In this document: positions 1 through 8,172 of the stretch, piece by piece
How the letters are laid out: every line of letters begins with the position of its first letter
How positions within the stretch are numbered: the first letter of the stretch is position 1
Translations under genes and position numbers: made by a program
NCBI RefSeq assembly: GCF_023015865.1
Contig: NZ_JALKBC010000003.1
Location: forward strand, 248,001-312,000
DNA length: 64,000 nt
Source of the DNA: Arenibacter sp. F26102
GTDB lineage: Bacteria > Bacteroidota > Bacteroidia > Flavobacteriales > Flavobacteriaceae
Direction: 5' to 3'
The notes under the pieces: model-generated
Database searches by the model: none
What the model saw: only the letters and a program-made list of their open reading frames with translations
What the model was told of the DNA's origin: nothing

Positions 1-63
1 GAAGGGGAAAATTACAAAGGAATAGTACATTTACACAATTTAATAAAAGAAGGCATACTATAA
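1..63 (+). CDS. 3' end of a KpsF/GutQ-type sugar-phosphate isomerase (partial)
   Basis: The first 20 codons of the window form an open frame ending in TAA at 61-63; the last residues read YKGIVHLHNLIKEGIL. This resembles the end of the second CBS domain of D-arabinose-5-phosphate isomerases, which make the Kdo precursor for lipopolysaccharide. The stop overlaps the tatC start as TAATG, so the two are probably co-translated. The rest of the gene lies outside the window, so the family call rests on a short tail and on the envelope-gene context. Confidence 0.55.
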   Translation, partial: EGENYKGIVHLHNLIKEGIL

Positions 64-902
64 TGACTAAACAGATTAAGACCCCAAATGAAATGTCGTT
101 CCTCGATCATTTGGAAGAACTTAGATGGCATTTAATACGATCAACTTTAGCCATCGTTATTATTGGCGGGTTAGCCTTTTTAATGAAAGGCTTTATTTTT
201 GATACGGTCATTTTTGGCCCAATGATGCCAGATTTTCCAACCTACCATGTTTTTTGCGACTTTTCCAAATTATTGGGTTTTAGTGAAGCCTTTTGCAATA
301 CAGAACCACAATTTACGGTACAGAGTAGGCAAATGTCCGAACAATTTTCAGCTCACATTTGGACTTCCATTTGGGCAGGATTTATCATTGGATTCCCCTA
401 TGTGCTATATGAATTATGGAAATTTATTGCTCCTGGGCTGTATGACAACGAGCGTCAGAATGCACGCGGATTTATCTTTATCGCCTCTGCTCTTTTCTTT
501 ACGGGAGTATTGTTCGGGTATTATGTGGTAGCCCCTTTATCTATCAATTTCCTAGGTAGTTACTCTATAAGTGATTCCGTAGTGAGGGAAATAGACCTTG
601 TCTCGTACATCTCTACGGTAAGAGCTTCAGTAATTGCTTGTGGGTTGATTTTTGAATTGCCCATCATCATTTTCTTCTTGACAAAAATAGGTCTGGTTAC
701 CCCTGAAATACTGCGCAAATACAGGAAAATTGCTCTTGTAGTAGTACTTATCCTTTCTGCCGTAATTACACCACCTGACGTGGCAAGTCAGATCATTGTG
801 GCCGTTCCCATATTAGTCCTCTACCAAATAAGTATTTACATTTCCAAGGTAGTTTTGAGGAGAGAAGCTAAAAAACAGAAGAAGAATGTCAAATCAAGTT
901 AA
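63..902 (+). CDS. tatC: Sec-independent protein translocase subunit TatC
   Basis: A 279-residue polytopic membrane protein with the TatC N-terminal signature MSFLDHLEELRWHLIRS (residues 11-27), a Glu/Arg-containing region that recognises twin-arginine signal peptides. About six hydrophobic segments follow, and the tail is lysine-rich and cytoplasmic. TatC is the receptor of the Tat pathway, which exports folded, often cofactor-bearing proteins across the inner membrane. The length is slightly above that of the E. coli protein because of an extra periplasmic loop near residues 45-90, common in Bacteroidota. The gene starts on the stop of the preceding isomerase and overlaps the next gene by 17 bases. 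No tatA or tatB lies in the window. Confidence 0.95.
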   Translation: MTKQIKTPNEMSFLDHLEELRWHLIRSTLAIVIIGGLAFLMKGFIFDTVIFGPMMPDFPTYHVFCDFSKLLGFSEAFCNTEPQFTVQSRQMSEQFSAHIWTSIWAGFIIGFPYVLYELWKFIAPGLYDNERQNARGFIFIASALFFTGVLFGYYVVAPLSINFLGSYSISDSVVREIDLVSYISTVRASVIACGLIFELPIIIFFLTKIGLVTPEILRKYRKIALVVVLILSAVITPPDVASQIIVAVPILVLYQISIYISKVVLRREAKKQKKNVKSS

Positions 903-1236
903 GGAGTTCAATGACTATCGTTCCAAAATGAACGAAAAGCTACTGGCCGACAACAATAAGATTATTAAAAGAATCTTTAACCTAGACACTAATGCCTATG
1001 CCGCTGGCGCTCTGGATGTAAAAACCAAGGAACTTTTGGGACTGGTCGCCTCTGCAGTACTTCGTTGCGATGATTGTGTAAAATATCATTTGGAAAGCTC
1101 ATTTAATGAGGGTGTAAGTAAAGAAGAAGTTATGGAAACTTTGGGCATAGCCACCCTTGTTGGCGGTACTATAGTAGTACCCCATTTAAGAAGGGCCTAT
1201 GAATATTGGGAAGAATTGGAAAAACAAGAAGGTTAA
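886..1236 (+). CDS. AhpD-like / carboxymuconolactone decarboxylase family protein
   Basis: A 116-residue protein of the CMD/AhpD fold. The redox motif C61-D-D-C64 followed by H68 matches the CxxCxxxH of AhpD-like thiol peroxidase partners, so a thiol-disulfide or peroxide-related role is more likely than aromatic decarboxylation. It overlaps the end of tatC by 17 bases and precedes lptB, an arrangement implying co-transcription with envelope genes. The substrate cannot be read from the sequence. Confidence 0.85.
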   Translation: MSNQVKEFNDYRSKMNEKLLADNNKIIKRIFNLDTNAYAAGALDVKTKELLGLVASAVLRCDDCVKYHLESSFNEGVSKEEVMETLGIATLVGGTIVVPHLRRAYEYWEELEKQEG

Positions 1237-1300
1237 AAAAACTACAATATCTTTTCCCAAACTAATATAAGGCTTAGTTTTGGGGAATAGCAAAGGTACT

Positions 1301-2041
1301 ATGAAGCTAAGAGCAGATAACATAATGAAGTCCTACCGAGGGCGACAAGTAGTTAAAGGAATTTCATTGGAAGTAAACCAAGGTGAAATTGTTGGTTTAT
1401 TAGGCCCCAATGGTGCCGGAAAAACTACGTCGTTCTATATGATCGTAGGCCTGATCAAGCCCAATGGTGGTAACATTTATCTGGACAAAATGGAAATAAC
1501 ACGATTTCCTATGTACAAAAGGGCGCAAAATGGTATTGGATATTTGGCACAGGAAGCCTCTGTATTTAGGAAATTGAGCATCGAAAAAAATATTCTGAGC
1601 GTACTTCAATTAACCAAGTTGAGCAAGAAAGAGCAATTAATGAAGATGGAATCGCTCATAGAGGAATTTGGACTGGGCCATATTCGCAAAAACCGTGGCG
1701 ATCTTTTATCCGGTGGCGAAAGAAGGAGGACCGAAATTGCAAGGGCCCTGGCCACAGACCCCAAATTTATATTATTGGATGAACCCTTTGCCGGAGTAGA
1801 CCCTGTTGCCGTTGAGGACATACAAAGAATTGTAGCCCAGCTTAAAAATAAAAATATTGGCATATTAATTACCGATCACAACGTACAGGAAACTTTGGCA
1901 ATTACAGAGCGCTCGTATTTAATGTTCGAAGGTGGAATACTTAAATCTGGGATTCCTGAAGATTTGGCGGCCGATGAAATGGTGCGCAAAGTGTATTTGG
2001 GACAGAATTTTGAACTTCGAAAAAAGAAATTGGATTTTTAG
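1301..2041 (+). CDS. lptB: LPS export ABC transporter ATP-binding protein LptB
   Basis: A 246-residue ABC ATPase that powers extraction of lipopolysaccharide from the inner membrane with LptF, LptG and LptC. It has Walker A GPNGAGKT (35-42), signature LSGGE (136-140) and Walker B FILLDEP (156-162); the GGERRR and EPFAGVDP stretches are typical of LptB. I chose the ATG at 1301; an in-frame TTG at 1280 would add seven residues that do not resemble the family. The gene follows a likely Kdo-precursor isomerase and tatC on the same strand and converges on pssA. Confidence 0.93.
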   Translation: MKLRADNIMKSYRGRQVVKGISLEVNQGEIVGLLGPNGAGKTTSFYMIVGLIKPNGGNIYLDKMEITRFPMYKRAQNGIGYLAQEASVFRKLSIEKNILSVLQLTKLSKKEQLMKMESLIEEFGLGHIRKNRGDLLSGGERRRTEIARALATDPKFILLDEPFAGVDPVAVEDIQRIVAQLKNKNIGILITDHNVQETLAITERSYLMFEGGILKSGIPEDLAADEMVRKVYLGQNFELRKKKLDF

Positions 2042-2174
2042 TTTTTCCGGAACAATTACCCAATCGCAAATTATATTCTACCCCTAAGTTTCCCCCTACC
2101 ACAACACTTTTTTTCTCCTCTTTTCCTTTATAAAAATTACTATATCAAAGGGCTGCCAAGAAAATATACAACCC

Positions 2175-2936
2175 CTAAACAGTTTTTGGGGTATTTAAGT
2201 GATTCACCAAGGAACTTATTACATAGAAGGCTATTATAGCCGGAATAGCCATAAATTTCATGGTAAGTATCAGCACAAAACTTACTACAATGAATATATA
2301 ACGCAGGGCGTTATCCCTAAAACCCCAATTCTTAAACTTCAAAGCAAAAAGACCAATACGGGCATTCAGCAAATATGAACTTAGTAGGGTGGTCCCAATC
2401 AAGAACCATTTATTCAGGATAATAGCGTTTAAAAAATCGTTGTTGTGATATAGCAATATTAATGGAAAAGAAAGTATCAGTAAGGCGTTGGCCGGAGTAG
2501 GAAGTCCCACAAATGAGGAGACCTGATTTTCATCGAGGTTAAATTTCGCCAAACGATAGGCCGACGCCAGGGTAATTAGAAAACCAAAGAAAGGAAGCAA
2601 CGGAATGTCAAAAGCCGCCCACCTCATCGTCTCTGCCGAATCTAGTTGCAGGCCTATATTCCATCCACCACTGTAAGACATACTCAATAGCTGAAACATA
2701 ACGATACCCGGCACCAATCCACTAGTAATCATATCTGCCAAGGAATCCAATTGCAGTCCCAATTCACTTCTTACATTCAAAAGACGAGCTGCCAATCCAT
2801 CAAAAAAGTCAAAAAAGATGCCTAAAAAAACAAAGGCCGCGGCCAATTCCAACTTGTTCAAAACTGCAAACACAGTGGCAACACAACCGCAAAAAACATT
2901 TAACAAGGTTATTATATTGGGAATATGGCGTTTCAT
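2175..2936 (-). CDS. pssA: CDP-diacylglycerol-serine O-phosphatidyltransferase
   Basis: A 253-residue integral membrane enzyme of the CDP-alcohol phosphatidyltransferase family. The diagnostic motif DG-x2-AR-x8-G-x3-D-x3-D is complete near residues 46-68, starting at FFDGLAARLL and ending with the aspartates of LDSLAD. It would join CDP-diacylglycerol and serine to give phosphatidylserine, the precursor of phosphatidylethanolamine. Several hydrophobic segments follow. It is divergent from the Lnb-like gene and convergent with lptB. Other enzymes of this family make different headgroups, but the length and N-terminus (MKRHIPNIITLLNVFCG) fit bacterial PssA. Confidence 0.9.
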   Translation of the reverse strand: MKRHIPNIITLLNVFCGCVATVFAVLNKLELAAAFVFLGIFFDFFDGLAARLLNVRSELGLQLDSLADMITSGLVPGIVMFQLLSMSYSGGWNIGLQLDSAETMRWAAFDIPLLPFFGFLITLASAYRLAKFNLDENQVSSFVGLPTPANALLILSFPLILLYHNNDFLNAIILNKWFLIGTTLLSSYLLNARIGLFALKFKNWGFRDNALRYIFIVVSFVLILTMKFMAIPAIIAFYVISSLVNHLNTPKTV

Positions 2937-3136
2937 AAGTCTGGTTTTAAATAGGTTAATACAAAAATCTGCTTATTACAGTTAGAGTACCATCATGTAA
3001 AAATACCATTTATTAAAAAATGCTGTTAAATTATATCTTGTTTTTTATAATACACCGTACTATGCTGCGCAAATCCTATAATTTGTTCGATATTTGCGTT
3101 GATATTTTCAAAAAAAATAGTGGCTTCCAACAGTAT

Positions 3137-4321
3137 ATGCGGATAAGGATTCTTTTTATTACATTTTTTACAGGCCTCATATGCTTCAGCACTGCACAGG
3201 TCCGGGAATTGACCCCTGAAGCTCAAATAAGTGTTTTAACCTGTGGTTCTGGCAGTGACCTATACACGACTTTCGGCCATAGTGCCTTTAGAATACAGGA
3301 TTCCGCCCAGGGTGTGGACTGGGTATATAACTACGGGACTTTTAATTTCGACCCGCCCATGTTTTATGTGGAATTCGCTATGGGGAAACTCTTCTACTCC
3401 CTGAGCAAGCAGAACATGCCCAATTTTTTATACGCCTACGAATTGGAGAATAGATGGGTAAAAGAACAACTTTTAAAGCTCACGCCCATTCAAAAAAATG
3501 AATTGTTCCATTTTTTGGAAAACAATTATCGCCCTGAAAATAGGGATTATAAATACGATTTCTTTTTCAACAATTGCGCCACTAAAATACCCGATGTACT
3601 TCAAGAAGCCCTAGGTGAAAAATTACTGTTCAATGAAGGTCATTTAGAGAAAAAATACACCTTCAGACAACTGATTCACCAAAACCTAACCACCAATTCC
3701 TGGTCTAGTTTTGGAATTGATCTGGCGTTAGGGGCGGTAATCGACAGAACGGCCACCGTAAAAGAGCATATGTTCTTACCCATTTATGTAATGCAACAAT
3801 TGGGCAATTCCACCTTGGCGGACCATGATCTTGTACTAAGGGAAAGAACCATATTAAAGTCCGTAAAAATGGAGGGAAAAGGGTACTTTTTAGCTTCACC
3901 CCTATTTTGGATCTTGGCACTGCTTGTTTTTGTGCTTATCATAACTTATATTGACTACAAAAATCATATTAGAAGCAGGATCTTGGATTTCCTCCTATTT
4001 TTTGTGACCGGTTCGGCCGGTGTTCTATTGGTTTTCCTTTGGTTTTTTACGGACCATACGGCCACAGCCAACAACTTTAATATCTTATGGGTATTTCCAT
4101 TAAATTTAATTGTTGGTTTTACAATTCTTAGAAAAAAGAATACCCCGATCTGGTTGCCCAAATACCTTTTATTTCTATTGGGGTCATTGGGTTTGACCCT
4201 AATATTGGGAATATTTAAAATACAGGTATTCTCTCCTCTAGCCATACCCCTTTTGATTATGCTGGGCGTGAGATATCTTTTTTTATGGAAGTATTTCCAA
4301 CAACAAAACAGTTTAAAATAA
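3137..4321 (+). CDS. DUF4105 / Lnb-type exported membrane protein (candidate lipoprotein N-acyltransferase)
   Basis: The first ~21 residues (MRIRILFITFFTGLICFSTA) are a signal peptide. A periplasmic domain follows, with GHSAFRI (His48) and FFNNCATKIPD (Cys147), the His and Cys expected for this papain-like DUF4105 fold. About five membrane helices occupy residues 255-385. The family was recently linked to lipoprotein N-acylation in Bacteroides (Lnb); that function is family knowledge, not visible here. I chose the ATG at 3137; an upstream ATG at 3062 in the same frame would bury the signal peptide. It lies nine bases before the ABC-F gene. Confidence 0.8.
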   Translation: MRIRILFITFFTGLICFSTAQVRELTPEAQISVLTCGSGSDLYTTFGHSAFRIQDSAQGVDWVYNYGTFNFDPPMFYVEFAMGKLFYSLSKQNMPNFLYAYELENRWVKEQLLKLTPIQKNELFHFLENNYRPENRDYKYDFFFNNCATKIPDVLQEALGEKLLFNEGHLEKKYTFRQLIHQNLTTNSWSSFGIDLALGAVIDRTATVKEHMFLPIYVMQQLGNSTLADHDLVLRERTILKSVKMEGKGYFLASPLFWILALLVFVLIITYIDYKNHIRSRILDFLLFFVTGSAGVLLVFLWFFTDHTATANNFNILWVFPLNLIVGFTILRKKNTPIWLPKYLLFLLGSLGLTLILGIFKIQVFSPLAIPLLIMLGVRYLFLWKYFQQQNSLK

Positions 4322-4329
4322 TACCTTAG

Positions 4330-6207
4330 ATGAACCTACTTACTGTAGAAAACATATCCAAGTCCTTTGGCGAGTTATCACTCTTTTCAAATATTTCCTT
4401 TGGCATTAATAAGGATCAAAAAATTGCACTTATTGCCAAAAATGGTAGTGGTAAAACTTCCATCCTAAATATACTATCGGGCAAAGATGCTTCTGATACT
4501 GGTCAAATAAATAGCCGAAAAGGCATTCGAATTTCATTTTTGGAACAAGAACCTGATTTAGACCCCCTATTGACGGTTGAGGAAACCATCTTTGCGTCGG
4601 ACAACGAGGTTTTGAAAGTTCTTAGAAACTACGAACATGCACTACTGAACCCGGAAGATGAAAACGCCTATCAAAAGGCTTTTGAAGCCATGGAACGTTA
4701 TGATGCCTGGGATTTTGAAACCCAATACAAGCAGATTCTGTTCAAATTAAAACTGGAGGATCTAGATGTAAAGGTGGGGTTACTTTCTGGAGGACAAAAG
4801 AAGCGATTGGCCTTGGCCAATGCCCTAATCAACAAACCGGAATTGTTAATACTGGATGAACCTACCAACCATTTGGATCTGGAAATGATCGAATGGCTGG
4901 AACAGTATTTCGCCAAGGAAAATATGACCCTATTTATGGTCACCCATGATCGTTATTTCCTGGAACGTGTCTGCAATGAAATTATTGAGCTGGACAATGG
5001 ACAGTTGTACTCCTATAAGGGCAATTATTCCTACTATTTGGAGAAGAGGGAAGCGCGTATAGAACAGGAGGTAGTGGAACAGCACAAATCCAAGATATTA
5101 TTTAAGAAAGAACTGGATTGGATGAGAAGGCAGCCCAAAGCGCGAACCACAAAATCCAAGTCAAGAATTGACGATTTCCACACCATAAAGGAAAAGGCTA
5201 GCCAACGTAGAAAAGAACACGAGGTTCAGCTGGAAATTAATATGGAACGTATGGGGAGCAAAATTGTAGAGCTCCATAAAATATCCAAATCCTTCCCCAA
5301 TAAACCCATTCTGGATAAATTTGAATATAATTTCCTCAAAGGCGAGCGTATCGGGATTATTGGAAAAAATGGTACCGGAAAATCTACATTTCTAAATATA
5401 TTGAGTGGTGCCGAACAGCCAGACAGCGGGAAGGTAATTACAGGAGAAACCATTAAGTTCGGTTATTATACCCAAAACGGCATTAACATAAAAGAAGGCC
5501 AAAAGGTTATTGATGTTATTCGCGAATTCGGCGATTACATTCCTCTAATGAAAGGAAAGCAAATTTCCGCCCAGCAATTATTGGAACGTTTTTTATTCGA
5601 TCGCAAAAAGCAATACGATTTTGTGGAGAAACTGAGTGGTGGGGAGCGCAAGCGGCTATACCTTTGTACCATATTGATTCAAAATCCGAACTTTCTCATT
5701 TTGGATGAACCAACCAACGATTTGGATATAGTTACTTTAAACGTACTGGAAAGTTTTCTACTCGATTTCCCAGGCTGTCTTCTCGTGGTTTCCCATGACC
5801 GTTATTTTATGGATAAGATCGTAGATCACCTTTTTGTTTTTAGGGGGAATGCCGAAATCGAGGACTTTCCTGGCAACTATTCTGATTTCAGATCTTATGA
5901 AGACAGTAATGTTCAGGAAAACAAGGCTGCCAAAGAAAAAGCTGTCGAAGAAAAAAATTCCAAAAATACCTGGAAAGCCGAAGAAACAGAAAAAAAACCT
6001 TCCTTTTTGGAACAGAAGGAATACAAACAATTGGAAAAGGAAATACAAAAACTGGAATCCCAAAAAATGGATATCCAGAATAAATTTACGGACAGCACCC
6101 TGTCCGGTGATGATATTTCCAAATTATCCATTCAGCTAAAAGAAATTACAGATGCCATAGAAGGAAAAACGGAACGGTGGTTCGAACTTTCAATGTCCAT
6201 GGGCTAA
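4330..6207 (+). CDS. ABC-F family ATPase, Uup-like
   Basis: A 625-residue soluble protein with two ABC ATPase domains and no membrane segment, the hallmark of ribosome-acting ABC-F proteins. The first P-loop is AKNGSGKT (36-43), with Ala in place of the usual first Gly; the second is the standard GKNGTGKS. Both halves have LSGGE/LSGGQ signatures and LDEPTN Walker B motifs. The linker is basic and helical, and the C-terminal ~100 residues are a Lys/Glu-rich coiled coil, as in Uup. Such proteins act on stalled or assembling ribosomes. There is no sign that this is an antibiotic-resistance member. Confidence 0.9.
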   Translation: MNLLTVENISKSFGELSLFSNISFGINKDQKIALIAKNGSGKTSILNILSGKDASDTGQINSRKGIRISFLEQEPDLDPLLTVEETIFASDNEVLKVLRNYEHALLNPEDENAYQKAFEAMERYDAWDFETQYKQILFKLKLEDLDVKVGLLSGGQKKRLALANALINKPELLILDEPTNHLDLEMIEWLEQYFAKENMTLFMVTHDRYFLERVCNEIIELDNGQLYSYKGNYSYYLEKREARIEQEVVEQHKSKILFKKELDWMRRQPKARTTKSKSRIDDFHTIKEKASQRRKEHEVQLEINMERMGSKIVELHKISKSFPNKPILDKFEYNFLKGERIGIIGKNGTGKSTFLNILSGAEQPDSGKVITGETIKFGYYTQNGINIKEGQKVIDVIREFGDYIPLMKGKQISAQQLLERFLFDRKKQYDFVEKLSGGERKRLYLCTILIQNPNFLILDEPTNDLDIVTLNVLESFLLDFPGCLLVVSHDRYFMDKIVDHLFVFRGNAEIEDFPGNYSDFRSYEDSNVQENKAAKEKAVEEKNSKNTWKAEETEKKPSFLEQKEYKQLEKEIQKLESQKMDIQNKFTDSTLSGDDISKLSIQLKEITDAIEGKTERWFELSMSMG

Positions 6208-6232
6208 AAGTTTCAAAAAATTAGCGCGCAGA

Positions 6233-6739
6233 ATGTTTTATCGCCTTTTCTCATTTTTAAAATTTTGGATTTCATCTAGCAACCAACATGGAGTACACTC
6301 CCCTTTTGTGTACCAATATGTTACAAAATGCCTTTATGCTGCCCCGAACTTTAAAAGTAGTATGTCCTATAACATTCTGCTTAAAACAATAGCCTATTTC
6401 AAAATAGCCCAAGTGCAATTGACACCCAGTAATAAGGAATTGGAAAAAGAAATAACCAAAACCTTAAGAAAAGTATCCATCACCAACCCCTCCAGCGAAT
6501 TAATATTTATTGGCACCTTGAACCATGAAACCATGGATGAATATATTGTTCAAAATGTCAACATTACCAACGACACCATTGTTTATGTGGATACAATACA
6601 CAAAACAAAGGATACATATAAATTGTGGGAAAGTATAAAGGAATTGGAACAGGTAAGGGTAAGCATTGACCTATTTTATGGCGGGTTGCTGTTTTTCCGA
6701 AGAGAACAGGTTAAGGAGCATTTTAAGATTCGGATTTAA
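6233..6739 (+). CDS. Shortened, probably inactive O-methyltransferase-like protein
   Basis: A 168-residue protein whose two ends match a Bacteroidota class I SAM-methyltransferase family: NQHGVHSPFVYQYVTKCLY near residue 18 and LLFFRREQVKEHFKIRI at the C-terminus. Family members as I recall them run about 240-260 residues and carry a glycine-rich SAM-binding loop (ILELGTSLG type) in the middle. Here that loop is absent and the central region is reduced, although the frame is intact. I infer a degenerate or repurposed family member rather than a working methyltransferase. It follows the ABC-F gene by 25 bases. Confidence 0.65.
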   Translation: MFYRLFSFLKFWISSSNQHGVHSPFVYQYVTKCLYAAPNFKSSMSYNILLKTIAYFKIAQVQLTPSNKELEKEITKTLRKVSITNPSSELIFIGTLNHETMDEYIVQNVNITNDTIVYVDTIHKTKDTYKLWESIKELEQVRVSIDLFYGGLLFFRREQVKEHFKIRI

Positions 6740-6785
6740 ACCCGTATTTTTAATGGTCGTTAAAGGAAATCCAAAAATCTGATCA

Positions 6786-6935
6786 ATGGACTACATCATT
6801 TACATAGTGCTTGCCGTTCTTGGAGTAATTTTCTTGGTGACCCAAGGATTTATAAAGCGAAAATCCCGAGATAGGAAATCAAGGAAATTCATGGAAGACT
6901 ACAAGAGAAAGAATAAAAGGAAACCAAAGGACTAA
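6786..6935 (+). CDS. Small single-pass membrane protein, 49 residues
   Basis: This short gene encodes an N-terminal hydrophobic helix (DYIIYIVLAVLGVIFLV) followed by a strongly basic tail (KRKSRDRKSRKFMEDYKRKN). The reading frame is clean from ATG to TAA, and the composition (one helix, then a positive cytoplasmic tail) looks like a real membrane miniprotein. It lies 46 bases after the degenerate methyltransferase gene on the same strand. I believe similar proteins occur next to that family in other flavobacteria, but I cannot test it here. Function unknown. Confidence 0.6.
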   Translation: MDYIIYIVLAVLGVIFLVTQGFIKRKSRDRKSRKFMEDYKRKNKRKPKD

Positions 6936-7061
6936 ACGTATTACCGGAAAATTATTGCCATATTCTCCTGAAGTTCAACAGCTATTATTCTTGACCAAAC
7001 GAACTAAGACCCAAAAGGATCGAAAATTAAAACTCCCTAAAATTAATATACATCAACCCAC

Positions 7062-7637
7062 ATGAAAATATATACCAAAACAGGTGATGACGGTACAACA
7101 GGTCTGTTTGGGGGTACCAGGGTACCCAAGCATCATATCCGAATAGAAAGTTATGGCACTTTGGACGAGCTCAATTCCTGGATAGGATTGATCAGGGACC
7201 AAGATATATCGGATTCCTCCAAGAAGATATTGATAAAAATACAGGAGAAGTTGTTTACGGTAGGAGCTTTATTGGCCATTGACCCCAAGAAGGAAAAACT
7301 TAAAAATGGCAAAGACCGATTGAATATTGCAAAAATTGGCGACGAGGATATAAATTTGTTGGAACAGGAAATAGACAAAATGGAATTGAACCTGCCCCCT
7401 ATGACCCATTTTATATTGCCAGGAGGACATACAACAGTGTCATATTGTCACATTACACGGACCATTTGCCGCAGGGCCGAGCGTTTAGTCTCCCAATTGA
7501 ACGATTATGAACCAGTGGATCCTACTTTATTGTCCTATTTAAACAGACTTTCCGATTTCCTCTTTGTATTGGCACGAAAATTGTCGCATGATATACAAGC
7601 CAATGAAATAAAGTGGATTCCGGAGAAACAGGACTAA
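7062..7637 (+). CDS. Cob(I)alamin adenosyltransferase, PduO/MMAB type
   Basis: A 191-residue ATP:corrinoid adenosyltransferase that would make adenosylcobalamin. The N-terminal ATP-binding motif KIYTKTGDDGTTGLFGG is complete. The second signature is CRRAERLVSQL near residue 136, with the conserved Arg and Glu, followed by NRLSDFLFVLAR. The length is normal for PduO-type enzymes. It stands alone, so it probably serves a cobalamin-dependent enzyme encoded elsewhere, such as methylmalonyl-CoA mutase. Confidence 0.93.
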   Translation: MKIYTKTGDDGTTGLFGGTRVPKHHIRIESYGTLDELNSWIGLIRDQDISDSSKKILIKIQEKLFTVGALLAIDPKKEKLKNGKDRLNIAKIGDEDINLLEQEIDKMELNLPPMTHFILPGGHTTVSYCHITRTICRRAERLVSQLNDYEPVDPTLLSYLNRLSDFLFVLARKLSHDIQANEIKWIPEKQD

Positions 7638-7717
7638 TAAATCCGTTAATTCTTCGTTATCAAATTATTAAAGCGATAAAATTCAATATTAAATAGATGA
7701 ATTTTATGCAAAAAAAC

Positions 7718-7747
7718 TTGGCAGTCTCAGTTTAAAAATTACATTTG
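7718..7747 (+). promoter_or_regulatory. Consensus Bacteroidota sigma-A promoter
   Basis: TTG at 7718-7720 is followed by exactly 19 bases and then TACATTTG at 7740-7747, a perfect match to TTG-N19-TAnnTTTG. The downstream DUF2795 gene starts at 7774, giving a leader of about 20 bases. Confidence 0.8.
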
Positions 7748-7773
7748 CAAAATATTAAAAATAAATTATTACG

Positions 7774-7998
7774 ATGTATTGGACATTAGAATTAGCATCC
7801 TACTTAAGTGATGCGCCCTGGCCCGCAACAAAAGACGAATTGATAGATTACTCAATTAGAACCGGTGCACCTTTGGAGGTTGTAGAAAATCTACAATCCA
7901 TGGAGGAAGAAGGAGGGGAGATTTATGAATCAATCGAAGAGATTTGGCCAGACTATCCTACAGAAGAAGACTATCTTTGGAACGAGGACGAGTATTAA
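7774..7998 (+). CDS. DUF2795 small acidic protein
   Basis: A 74-residue soluble, very acidic protein with the DUF2795-like core YLSDAPWPATKDELIDYS, then a Glu/Asp-rich C-terminus (PTEEDYLWNEDEY). It has its own perfect promoter and its own terminator, so it forms a monocistronic unit just before secA. I recall it as a widely conserved neighbour of secA in Bacteroidota. Its biochemical role is not known to me; a nucleic-acid or protein-partner role would be a guess. Confidence 0.8.
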   Translation: MYWTLELASYLSDAPWPATKDELIDYSIRTGAPLEVVENLQSMEEEGGEIYESIEEIWPDYPTEEDYLWNEDEY

Positions 7999-8020
7999 AA
8001 TATTAACGGAATTACAACAA

Positions 8021-8047
8021 AAAAGTCTCATATGAGGCTTTTTTTTT
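8021..8047 (+). terminator. Rho-independent terminator after the DUF2795 gene
   Basis: The arms AAAAGTCTC (8021-8029) and GAGGCTTTT (8034-8042) pair with one G-U, around the loop ATAT, and run into a T tract ending at 8047. It separates the DUF2795 unit from secA. Confidence 0.8.
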
Positions 8048-8172
8048 ACGTAATTTTGATGTTGGAATATCTTATATCCAAAAGATAGCATTGCACGTGC
8101 CAACTAAAGAAAATTGTGTATACACAAAGGAAAGGGCTTTAACGAAGCCTTTCATTAATAACAGAAAACATT

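Noticed and set aside
2160-2200. Possible hairpin ACCCC...GGGGT near the end of pssA
   Set aside because: Pairing breaks after five bases and lacks a T tract in either direction.
5758-6139. Long frames antisense to or out of frame with the ABC-F coiled coil
   Set aside because: They are Lys/Phe-rich shadows of a Lys/Glu-rich coding region and have no independent support.
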